A stretch of DNA of 6,011 nt from Acidobacteriaceae bacterium (lineage in GTDB: Bacteria > Acidobacteriota > Terriglobia > Terriglobales > Acidobacteriaceae), in the NCBI GenBank assembly GCA_030040175.1, contig JASHUF010000033.1, positions 1-6,011 on the forward strand, in the 5' to 3' direction. The position numbers and the translations under genes were made by a program. This document shows, piece after piece, positions 1 to 5,601 of this stretch; the stretch's first letter is position 1; each line of letters begins with the position of its first letter. The notes under the pieces were generated by a model that saw nothing but the letters and a program-made list of their open reading frames with translations, did no database searches and was not told the DNA's origin.

Positions 1-710
1 GCCGCTATCCCGATCTGATTGTGCACCGCATCGCGAAAACGCTGCTGCGCACCGGCGTCCCCGGCATAGGCCACGTGCCCGAGGGCCGGCACAGCTCGCC
101 GTGGAAACATCCAAATGAGGCGCATCCAAACGAAGAGTGGTCACAGATATCCCACCCTAGCCGCAAAGACAAAGACGCGGCGAGGGTGGGGCACCCGATC
201 TATCATGGCGAGCCGCCCATCCCGGAAGCTGAACTCGCGCAGATCGCCGACGAGTGCAGCCAGACCGAGCGCCGCGCCGCCGACGCCGAGCGCGAGCTGG
301 TGGAGTGGAAAAAGGTACGCTTCATGCACCGCCGCGTGGGCGACGAGTTCTCCGCGCTGGTGCTCAACCCCGCCAAATACGGCCTCTTCGTGGAGCTAAC
401 GGATCTCTTCGTCGAAGGCCTCGTGCCCATGGACACGCTGCGCCGCGACCGCTACGTGTGGCGCGAAAGCTCCCATGAAATTGTGGGCGAGCGCTGGGGA
501 CGCCGCTTCCGCGCCGGCGATCGCATTCAGGTGATCCTTGACCGCATTCTGGCCCAGGAGCGCAAGCTGCAGTTTGCGCTGGTAGAAGAAGGGATTCCGC
601 TCACGGGCCGCAAGCCCAAGGCGGCCCCGAAGAGGACGAAAGACAAGCCCGCCTCCTCGCCTGCGCCCCGTTCGAAGCGGCGAAAGGGAAAGAAGGGAAG
701 GCGGCGTTAG
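1..710 (+). CDS. rnr: Ribonuclease R, C-terminal part (5' end outside window)
   Basis: RNase R is a processive 3'-to-5' exoribonuclease of the RNB (RNase II) family that degrades structured RNA in the cytoplasm. The reading frame is open from the left edge (first full codon at 3) and begins with RYPDLIVHR, the conserved motif near the end of the RNB domain. The ADECSQTERRAADAERE segment follows, then an S1 RNA-binding domain (about 336-581, including YGLFVELTDLFVEGLVPMDTL split around the S1 core) and a Lys/Arg-rich tail (about 606-707), as in RNase R. The RNB catalytic Asp cluster lies upstream, outside the window. Unusually, the linker between RYPDL..HR and CSQTERR is about 35-40 residues longer than in the E. 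coli enzyme, and part of it is encoded by a palindromic repeat at 151-190. The gene converges on the DUF4870 gene with only 27 bp between their stops. Family assignment is secure; RNase II is less likely because of the basic tail. Confidence 0.92.
   Translation, partial: RYPDLIVHRIAKTLLRTGVPGIGHVPEGRHSSPWKHPNEAHPNEEWSQISHPSRKDKDAARVGHPIYHGEPPIPEAELAQIADECSQTERRAADAERELVEWKKVRFMHRRVGDEFSALVLNPAKYGLFVELTDLFVEGLVPMDTLRRDRYVWRESSHEIVGERWGRRFRAGDRIQVILDRILAQERKLQFALVEEGIPLTGRKPKAAPKRTKDKPASSPAPRSKRRKGKKGRRR
151..190. repeat. Palindromic repeat-like element inside rnr
   Basis: An imperfect palindrome has 14-nt arms: left 151-164 (cccaccctagccgc) and right 177-190 (gcggcgagggtggg). They pair with a single A/G mismatch around a 12-nt loop, aaagacaaagac, which is itself a tandem repeat of aaagac. 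It is translated in frame within the RNase R linker as roughly SHPSRKDKDAARVG. Just upstream, catccaaa occurs twice (about 106-113 and 124-130), which may belong to the same insertion. The GGGTGGGGCACCC-type edge resembles dispersed repeats I recall from acidobacterial genomes; that link comes from memory and is not shown by this window, which has only one copy. Confidence 0.6.
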
Positions 711-737
711 TTGGCCGCGAGGGCGCGCCCCGCAAGC

Positions 738-1133
738 CTATGCGCCCGCCTGCTTGGCAGCGAAGGGGCCGATCAAAGGAAGCTGAAACCGCACACCCTG
801 TGAAGCCTTGACGATGCACAGGATCACCACGCCGAGCCAGAACAGCATCAGCAGCGGCCACAGGAAGGCGCCCAGAAACATCATGGGAAAGACCATGGTG
901 GCGATGGCGAGCAAGATGCCGAAGGCGATGTCCACCACGATCGCAACCGCGCAGAGAAAGAGGCACTGGAAGGAGTGGAAGCGCACGAAGGAATTCTTGT
1001 TATAGGGATCCACAAGAAGGAAGATGATCGCCGGGATGATGGTCAGATAGGCAATCGCGCCGGCGGCGTTATCGCTCAGGCCGGACTGGCCTGTCTGGGG
1101 CGGCGGTGGCGGAACCTGAGGATTCGTAGACAC
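738..1133 (-). CDS. DUF4870 domain small membrane protein
   Basis: This is a 131-residue inner-membrane protein of unknown function. After a short, Pro-rich cytoplasmic N-terminus (PPPPPQTG, residues 8-15) comes GLSDNAAGAIAYLTIIPAI, the usual opening of DUF4870 proteins. Hydrophobic segments lie at about residues 24-41, 57-77 and 83-108. The conserved YNKNSFVRFHSFQ loop (about 44-56), with its RFHSFQ signature, sits between the first two. The start is GTG at 1133, chosen because aaaggag (1140-1146 read on the minus strand) sits six bases upstream and the protein then begins at the natural N-terminus of the family. A promoter candidate lies about 100 bp upstream. It is transcribed divergently from yggX and convergently with rnr. 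The family is related to Tic20-like small membrane proteins, but no biochemical role can be read from the sequence. Confidence 0.87.
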   Translation of the reverse strand: MSTNPQVPPPPPQTGQSGLSDNAAGAIAYLTIIPAIIFLLVDPYNKNSFVRFHSFQCLFLCAVAIVVDIAFGILLAIATMVFPMMFLGAFLWPLLMLFWLGVVILCIVKASQGVRFQLPLIGPFAAKQAGA

Positions 1134-1240
1134 GGGAAGCTCCTTTCAGAGCGGAAATCGGATGCAGCTCGCTCACCTAGGGGAAATCGATGGAGTGGGC
1201 CCGGGAATACTCACGAATGGAGCGAGGCGCTTGGACCCAA

Positions 1241-1269
1241 GAAATAACCTGCCCAAAGAGGGTTGTCAA
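1241..1269 (-). promoter_or_regulatory. Candidate sigma70-type promoter for the DUF4870 gene
   Basis: On the minus strand a perfect TTGACA -35 box (1264-1269) is followed by a 17-bp spacer and TATTTC (1241-1246), a weak -10 box matching only the first three consensus bases. The predicted transcript would start near 1234 and have a leader of about 100 nt before the GTG start at 1133. Position and orientation suit the DUF4870 gene. The poor -10 keeps confidence moderate. Confidence 0.4.
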
Positions 1270-1348
1270 GCCGGAATTTCGTGCCGCCCCCGCAACCGTA
1301 AGCGCGCCGCCCCCTTCATCCCCTACAATGGTTTCCGGGAGCTTTTCG

Positions 1349-1621
1349 ATGGCGCACACGGTTTTTTGCGTTCGCTACAAAAGGGAGATGGAGGGCCTCG
1401 ACGAGCCGCCCTTCGATTCCGAGTTCGGCCAGAAGATTTACAAGAACGTCTCCCAGGCGGCGTGGAGCGAGTGGATCGACCGGCAGAAGATGCTCCTGAA
1501 CGAGTACCGCCTGCAGCCCTGGACACCCCAGGCGCAGCAGTTCCTGGTGGAGCAGATGGAGGAGTTCTTCTTCGGCTCCGGCACCGCGCTGCCGCAAGAG
1601 TACGTTCCGCCCTCCCACTGA
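1349..1621 (+). CDS. yggX: YggX: Fe(II)-trafficking / oxidative damage protection protein
   Basis: This 90-residue cytoplasmic protein matches the YggX family almost end to end; the E. coli protein has 91 residues. YggX is linked to handling of labile Fe(II) and to protection of Fe-S clusters against superoxide. Visible hallmarks are the N-terminus MAHTVFCVRYKREMEGL, with the conserved Cys at residue 7, then FGQKIYKNVSQAAWSEW, the RQKMLLNEYRL helix and the C-terminal FLVEQMEEFFFG. The frame is open further upstream (from 1190), but that extension is Pro-rich and unlike the family. The ATG at 1349, with gggag at 1337-1341 seven bases before it, gives the canonical N-terminus. TACAAT at 1324-1329 could be a -10 box, but no convincing -35 precedes it. 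The gene stands alone, with a tRNA gene about 90 bp downstream. Confidence 0.95.
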   Translation: MAHTVFCVRYKREMEGLDEPPFDSEFGQKIYKNVSQAAWSEWIDRQKMLLNEYRLQPWTPQAQQFLVEQMEEFFFGSGTALPQEYVPPSH

Positions 1622-1714
1622 GGCCGCGGCTTCGCAGCAGGGCGCTGCCTTCGGTGTAAACTAGAGCCTGACCCCGGGAGCCGGTTCGCAGTCGCGGACT
1701 GGCTCGTCTTGTGT

Positions 1715-1791
1715 CGGGACGTGGCTCAGCCTGGTAGAGCACTCGCTTGGGGTGCGAGGGGTCGGCAGTTCAAATCTGCCCGTCCCGACCA
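1715..1791 (+). tRNA. tRNA-Pro (anticodon GGG)
   Basis: A full cloverleaf can be drawn by hand. The acceptor stem is cgggacg (1715-1721) with cgtcccg (1781-1787). The D arm is gctc/gagc with an AGCCTGGTA loop. The anticodon stem is ctcgc/gcgag around loop ttggggt, giving anticodon GGG at 1749-1751. A 5-nt variable loop (gggtc) follows, then a T arm ggcag/ctgcc with loop ttcaaat. The discriminator A is at 1788 and CCA is encoded at 1789-1791. The C1:G72 first pair with A73 is the known identity set of bacterial tRNA-Pro. The 3' portion is repeated downstream at 1924-1954. Confidence 0.97.
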
Positions 1792-1792
1792 T
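1762..1792 (+). repeat. Direct repeat copy 1: tRNA-Pro 3' end (putative att site)
   Basis: This 31-bp segment runs from the end of the variable loop through the T arm, the acceptor 3' strand and CCA, plus one base. It recurs at 1924-1954 with one substitution (C at 1781, T at 1943). The functional copy lies in the tRNA gene, as expected for an attachment site that restores the tRNA after integration. Confidence 0.6.
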
Positions 1793-1923
1793 TCAGAAAT
1801 TTTGCCGATTCCATTCACTGAGCTGAAGTGCTTCCGTGCCGACCCACGAAGCGCCCCAACCTTTGGCATTCGCTTGCGAATGCCCGATTTTGATGGCGAG
1901 GGGCGCGAGGCAATGCCGAGCCC
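1792..1923. other. Gene-free segment between the two tRNA-Pro 3' repeats
   Basis: These 132 bp lie between the tRNA-Pro gene and the repeated 3' end. No credible coding frame is present, and no complete second tRNA can be folded, because the 5' acceptor strand and anticodon arm are missing upstream of the second copy. The stretch contains a near-perfect palindrome at 1865-1884. A second short hairpin (tgccgag 1914-1920 with ctcggca 1923-1929) runs into the second repeat. It may be the junction left by deletion of an integrated element. Confidence 0.5.
1865..1884. repeat. Perfect inverted repeat, 9-bp arms
   Basis: ggcattcgc (1865-1873) and gcgaatgcc (1876-1884) are exact reverse complements separated by TT, so a hairpin with an 8-bp stem and a cttg loop can form. 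There is no T run on either side, so it is not a standard intrinsic terminator. It might end the tRNA transcript or be part of the former mobile element. Confidence 0.55.
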
Positions 1924-1954
1924 TCGGCAGTTCAAATCTGCCTGTCCCGACCAT
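1924..1954 (+). repeat. Direct repeat copy 2: duplicated tRNA-Pro 3' end (putative att scar)
   Basis: This copy matches 30 of 31 bases of the tRNA-Pro 3' end at 1762-1792, including T arm, acceptor strand and CCA. The rest of the tRNA is absent upstream, so this is a fragment and not a gene. Tyrosine-recombinase integrases of islands and phages commonly leave such duplications at tRNA 3' ends. A restriction-modification pseudogene begins about 180 bp downstream, which fits island cargo. No integrase gene is visible in the window. Confidence 0.62.
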
Positions 1955-2133
1955 ATTTAGAATCAATAGATTACGAGACTTTTCCCCCGTGAGAGAAAAC
2001 CTAAGCGAGGGGTCTATTGCTTGCAAGGATTATTCGCCTCTGCGCAGGCAGTTTGCCTGGCTCGGTTATCTGACAGATTCTTTCAACTCCTGTGTCATTG
2101 ACGCGGCGGTGGTCGCACGTTCTAATCGCGGTC
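1955..2133. other. Gene-free stretch with a small hairpin, between att-like repeat and R-M remnant
   Basis: About 180 bp without a convincing gene. One compact hairpin is present: caggca (2045-2050) pairs with tgcctg (2054-2059) across three bases. The stretch is visibly less GC-rich than the genes on either side, as is the pseudogene that follows. No clear promoter or ribosome binding site for the following frame was found. Confidence 0.4.
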
Positions 2134-2509
2134 ATGACCTGGGAACAGTCTGAGCAGAGCTTCTCTCAGGAATTAAAGCGCCTTGTTGATGGCTATTCAA
2201 AGAATCTCACGCTGTATAGAAGCGCCGGATACGACGAAGCGGCGGCAAGAATCGATTTCATAAATCCTTTTTTTGGCACTCGGTTGGGACCTGGAGAACC
2301 AGGCCTGCGGCGCGCCGTCGCTCCGCGAAGTCCAAATTGAGACCCGCGTGAGCATGGGCGTCAAGAAAAAGAAGGCGGATGATCTCTTCCGTACAAACGG
2401 CATTGAACGATTCATATTCGAAGCGAAAGCTCCAAACGTCCCACTCACGAAGGAAGAGGCGTATCAGGCTCCGCGATATGCCTTCAAACCGGGCCAACGC
2501 GCGCCCTGA
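2134..2509 (+). pseudogene. Frameshifted N-terminal remnant of a type IIG-like restriction-modification enzyme
   Basis: Two adjacent frames join into one protein-like stretch. The first (from ATG 2134) reads MTWEQSEQSFSQELKRLVDG, then an NLTLYRSAGYDEAAARIDFINPFF segment split here by family. The second (from about 2276) reads ALGWDLENQACGAPSLREVQ, then KKKADDLFRTNGIERFIFEAK and QAPRYAF. This order matches the N-terminus of Eco57I-like type IIG enzymes, which fuse an HsdR-N-type nuclease to an adenine methylase. D..(x)n..EAK is the PD-(D/E)xK nuclease core, with Ala in place of the usual Pro before Asp. The frames break at a run of seven T (2268-2274). The second frame stops at 2509 just after the nuclease core, and no methylase (NPPY) or specificity part follows. 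The normal enzyme has roughly 800-1300 residues, so this is a dead fragment. No clear SD precedes 2134, and the true start may have been lost. Confidence 0.68.
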
Positions 2510-2539
2510 TGGGCGTATCGATATATATGAGGAAAAGAG

Positions 2540-2650
2540 ATGGGCCTCTTCATTGAAAGTGCTTTGCCTCTTGCGGAGCGCCCGGCTCGAATCTCGCAGA
2601 AGCGGTTAGGGGTGTTCCAGGGCGGCTCGGCGCAACGGACTCGCGACTGA
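2540..2650 (+). CDS. Possible small ORF, 36 residues, unknown
   Basis: This frame starts with ATG at 2540, preceded by gagg (2529-2532) at a good seven-base spacing, and ends with TGA at 2648-2650. The product begins MGLFIESALPLAERPARIS and is basic at its C-terminus. It has no recognised family, signal peptide or membrane segment. It sits directly after the truncated R-M remnant, so it may be the start of another decayed gene or chance. The ribosome binding site is the only support. Confidence 0.18.
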   Translation: MGLFIESALPLAERPARISQKRLGVFQGGSAQRTRD

Positions 2651-2823
2651 GGCCCTTAAATGCTCTCTGCAGGCATCCCTGTCGCACGGGACAAGGAGCG
2701 GGGTGGTGAAGTAATAACTTCCGCATAGGCGACAAACCGACCGGAAGCGCGCCTGCTGCACTCATCGGGATGGAAAAGGGATTGCGCCCGTTCGTGATTT
2801 TCCTTTAGGGATCAATGTTGGAC

Positions 2824-2849
2824 CGCCTCAAGCGATCTTGATTGAGGCG
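2824..2849. repeat. Inverted repeat downstream of the TPR regulator gene
   Basis: cgcctcaa (2824-2831) and ttgaggcg (2842-2849) are perfect reverse complements with a 10-nt loop. A competing inner stem (tcaag 2828-2832 with cttga 2837-2841) is also possible. It lies about 90 bp past the stop of the minus-strand regulator and could end its transcript, but no T run follows on that strand, so a terminator call is weak. Confidence 0.35.
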
Positions 2850-2939
2850 ATTGGGTCACACCGCGATTCCTGCGATTCCCGCAAAGAAACACCTCGTTTA
2901 GAACCTCCCAAGGCACGCGATTCGGCACAGGCAATCCTC

Positions 2940-5339
2940 TTATTGCAAACGTTCGTTCAGCGCGAGGGCTTCTTTCCGCAGAGGCAAATCCTTGTCTGCA
3001 TCTTTCCAAAGCAAAAGAAGTGGATTGAGAGCCGCTCGCGCCTTCACGCGGTCTCCCATGGTCAGATAATCGGACGCCAGCGTGTAGTGGGCGGCGAGCC
3101 ATCGCTGTTGCGGTTCCCAGAGAAGACCATACTCGGAGCTGGCAAGGTATCTCTCATATTGGTTGGTTGCCATGGCCATATTCCCCGATGCCTGGTAAGC
3201 GCGCGCCAACCCTTCCTCGCTGAAGGGCGTGCTCTTTTCCCGATCCGAAGCGCTAAAAAGCTCAATTGCTTTTTCATCGTCGCCATGCAGGAGTGCAATT
3301 TCTCCCTCTGCATAATGCTCGAAGGCCACTTGCTCGGGATTGTCCTTGTCCACGAGAGGCGCAACCGTCGATTCAATCTGTTCCGCCGGATGAGCGAAAC
3401 CGGAACGCGCATACTCCGACCCGATCCATGCGCCAACAATCACTTTCGGAGAGATCGCATTAAACTTCGTCATCGCGGCATCGAGTTGCCTGCGCTCCCC
3501 CCGCGCATCGCCTTCTCCTCCAGCCAGGATGGCCAGCAGCAGGCGGACGCGAACCACGCTCAGGTCCGCGGGTTTACGGCTCTCGTAGTAGGTCAGGGCC
3601 TCCTCCAGCAGCGGGCGCGCGCTTGCGTACTTTCCGTGATAGAGATCAAGAAAGGCAAGAGACCGCAATCCGTCCACACGCGTCCGGGGGTCACTAAGCT
3701 CTGCTTTGAACTCCTCTGCGGCCCTTTCTTCCTCCCCATTGAGGATCAACGCACATCCATACTCGCGGCTCACATCGCCCGATGCCAGGTAAGCCGGATC
3801 AATCTGAAAAGCCCGGTTGTAGGCGTCGACTGCCGCCGAGAAAAGACCCAGCGTCTTGTCGGCGGTGGCCAATTCCACCAGGGTTCTGGTGTCGCTTGGA
3901 TACATCCGAAGCATCTGCTGGTATTGGCCGACGGCCACGTCCGCATGACCGTGCGTGCGCAGGAGATGTGCGTAGTTCAAGAGCATCGTCCAATCGTCGG
4001 GATAGCGCTTCAGATAGATCCGGTAAAGCCGGTCCGCCTCGTTGAAATGCTGCTGCACGTCCGCATACTCAGCCTGGATTTCCATCCGTTCACGCTGCGT
4101 GGTTCGGGAAGCCAGCGCCAGGGCGTTCTGAAACTCTTCGTCCCCCTTTTGCGGTTCGTTCGCGAGGTAGCTGTAATAGGCGTTCCCCAAGGCCGCGTGG
4201 GCCATGGCGAAGTCAGGGTCCGCCTGCACCGCCGCACGAAACAGAGTGGTGGCTTCGCGGTATTTGGCCTGGTGCCACAACTCCGACCCATCCGCATATT
4301 CTCGCAATGCATCGAGTGAAGGAGTTGTCACTTCAGGCAAAGGCTTCGTGCTTTCGTGGATCTGGTAGAGCGTTTCGCCCAGGTCCTGGCGGATGTCACC
4401 CGCGATCACGTCGAGAGCATCGAGGATGTGACCCTCGCCATAGGAGCGCTCCGAGTAGGAGCGCACCGTGTCTCCCGATTGAGGGTCGACCAACTCGGCG
4501 GAAAGGGCATACTCGTCCCCCGTGCGCGTGATGCTCGCGGTAATCAGCCCGCGAATTCCTTCGCGCTGGCAGATCTCGCGGCCCAGGGCAGGCGTGATTC
4601 TTTCGCTTGCCGTCTTGCCCATCAGTTCCAGCACGGAGCCGAGCCGGGCTCTGGGAAAGATGTTGGCATGGCGCGATTGTTCCAGGCTGATGGTGAACGC
4701 GGTCTGGAGTGCCTGGTCAAACCGGGGGTCCCCCGTCTGATTCTCGAAATCGGCCACCAACACGGAATCCCGCGAGTTGAAAGAAAGCACGGGCCGGCTA
4801 TAGTTGAGCCACGCCGCGCTCGCGCCCGCAATCACCAGAACTGCCGCGCCTATCAATACGGCGCGCCGGATCCCGGGACGGACCCGTGTCTGGCGAGCCT
4901 CCATCGTAGGCAGCGGGCTAGCCACCACCCCGTTTTGATCTTTCACCGCGGGAGCCACCGGGGACGAGGCCTCACGCGCCGCCGGGAGCGTCAGCCGCTC
5001 GGCCCCTGCCTCAACCATCTCGACTGGAGCCAGAAAGCGGTAGCCACGTCTCGGAACCGTCTCAATATAGCGGGGCGATTCCAATTCGTCGCCCAGGACG
5101 ACGCGCAGCTTACGCACCGCAATATTCAACCCGTTGTCAAAATCGACGAAGGTCTCGCCCTGCCACAAATGCTGGTGCAGCTCGGCCCGCGTGACCAGCT
5201 GTCCCTGCCGCTCCGCAAGCGCCGCCAACAAGCGCAAGGGCTTCTCTTGGATGGGGAGCCGGAGGCCATTCTTTCGCAGCTCCCCCAGGGAGGTATCCAC
5301 CTCAAAGGAGCCGAACTTCAGAAAGGAACGGGCGGGCAT
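2940..5339 (-). CDS. Winged-helix transmembrane regulator with TolB-like and TPR domains (CadC/ToxR-like)
   Basis: This 799-residue protein is probably a membrane-anchored transcription factor. Residues about 5-105 form an OmpR/PhoB-type winged helix: FGSFEVD and EKPLRLLAALAE, then the recognition helix NGLNIAVRKLRVVLGDE, then the wing YIETVPRRGYRFL. A Pro/Ala-rich linker leads to one transmembrane segment at about 158-178 (AVLIGAAVLVIAGASAAW), placing the wHTH in the cytoplasm and the rest outside, as in CadC and ToxR. VADFENQTGDPRF (about 195-207) opens a TolB/FlgO-like domain, and tandem TPR helices fill about 345 to the end (for example AMAHAALGNAYYSY). TPRs bind protein partners; no ligand can be named. 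ATG at 5339 is preferred over GTG at 5348 because gaggg lies eight bases before the ATG and abuts the GTG. It is divergent from the exported-protein gene at 5602. Long open frames on the opposite strand are shadows of this gene. Confidence 0.92.
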   Translation of the reverse strand: MPARSFLKFGSFEVDTSLGELRKNGLRLPIQEKPLRLLAALAERQGQLVTRAELHQHLWQGETFVDFDNGLNIAVRKLRVVLGDELESPRYIETVPRRGYRFLAPVEMVEAGAERLTLPAAREASSPVAPAVKDQNGVVASPLPTMEARQTRVRPGIRRAVLIGAAVLVIAGASAAWLNYSRPVLSFNSRDSVLVADFENQTGDPRFDQALQTAFTISLEQSRHANIFPRARLGSVLELMGKTASERITPALGREICQREGIRGLITASITRTGDEYALSAELVDPQSGDTVRSYSERSYGEGHILDALDVIAGDIRQDLGETLYQIHESTKPLPEVTTPSLDALREYADGSELWHQAKYREATTLFRAAVQADPDFAMAHAALGNAYYSYLANEPQKGDEEFQNALALASRTTQRERMEIQAEYADVQQHFNEADRLYRIYLKRYPDDWTMLLNYAHLLRTHGHADVAVGQYQQMLRMYPSDTRTLVELATADKTLGLFSAAVDAYNRAFQIDPAYLASGDVSREYGCALILNGEEERAAEEFKAELSDPRTRVDGLRSLAFLDLYHGKYASARPLLEEALTYYESRKPADLSVVRVRLLLAILAGGEGDARGERRQLDAAMTKFNAISPKVIVGAWIGSEYARSGFAHPAEQIESTVAPLVDKDNPEQVAFEHYAEGEIALLHGDDEKAIELFSASDREKSTPFSEEGLARAYQASGNMAMATNQYERYLASSEYGLLWEPQQRWLAAHYTLASDYLTMGDRVKARAALNPLLLLWKDADKDLPLRKEALALNERLQ

Positions 5340-5601
5340 GGAGTTCACCCTCGGCCGACTGGCGAGGCTAACAAGTACAGGCTAGGTCCTTTCGATTCAG
5401 CGTACACCGGGAGCGGCCCGGCTCGCAATCGAGGCCAGTACAGAACAAATACAGAAATTGTTAAGGGCCAATCTATTGCTGTTCCCATCACTTAGCAGCA
5501 CACTCCGCAGCAGTTGCCATCCGCAGACCGGATATGGACCGGACCCGGGCCAGACCCGTTGCGGGCGGTCGCGCATCGATTGAGGTCGCAAGGGAGGTCG
5601 C
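5340..5601. other. Divergent intergenic region
   Basis: This 262-bp region separates the regulator gene (leftward) from the exported-protein gene (rightward). It holds a candidate promoter for the regulator at 5437-5464. An AT-richer core lies at about 5437-5485, in contrast with GC-rich flanks. gaggtcgca occurs twice (5582-5590 and 5594-5602), overlapping the ribosome binding site of the rightward gene. No persuasive promoter for the rightward gene could be picked out. As the shared upstream region it is the natural place for a regulator operator, but no clear symmetrical binding site is seen. Confidence 0.5.
5437..5464 (-). promoter_or_regulatory. Candidate promoter for the winged-helix/TPR regulator
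   Basis: On the minus strand, TTAACA (5459-5464) matches five of six bases of the -35 consensus. A 16-bp AT-rich spacer separates it from TGTACT (5437-5442), which matches four of six bases of the -10 consensus. The predicted start lies near 5430, giving a leader of about 90 nt to the ATG at 5339. Confidence 0.4.

Larger units (their letters stand above)
2510..2939. other. Gene-poor decayed region
   Basis: About 430 bp between the R-M remnant and the stop of the large minus-strand gene. One 36-codon frame (2540-2650) has a good ribosome binding site, and one inverted repeat lies at 2824-2849; nothing else stands out. No transposase, integrase or RNA gene could be recognised. It probably represents degraded island DNA, with an unknown right boundary before the regulator gene. 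Confidence 0.45.

Noticed and set aside
711..737. Bidirectional terminator between rnr and the DUF4870 gene
   Set aside because: gggcgcgccc (721-730) is palindromic but short, and no T run follows on either strand.
601..966. 121-codon minus-strand frame overlapping the rnr end and the DUF4870 gene
   Set aside because: It overlaps two well-supported genes in other frames and has no family features.
1190..1348. N-terminal extension of yggX from an upstream ATG
   Set aside because: The extension is Pro-rich and unlike the YggX family, and the internal ATG at 1349 has a good SD and yields the canonical 90-residue protein.
1631..1662. Promoter for tRNA-Pro (ttcgca ... taaact)
   Set aside because: Each box matches only four of six consensus bases and the spacer is 20 bp, which is too weak to annotate.
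1885..1953. Second complete tRNA gene ending at the duplicated 3' end
   Set aside because: No matching 5' acceptor strand, D arm or anticodon arm can be placed upstream, and only the T arm and 3' acceptor strand are present.
1709..1960. Open frames across the tRNA-Pro gene and its repeat on both strands
   Set aside because: These are translations of tRNA sequence, a well-known source of spurious predicted proteins.
2838..4319. 493-codon open frame on the + strand
   Set aside because: It lies antisense to the well-supported winged-helix/TPR gene, shows no recognisable domain, and is expected from GC-rich codon use on the opposite strand.
4356..5495. 379-codon open frame on the + strand
   Set aside because: It is another antisense shadow of the regulator gene and has no family signature.
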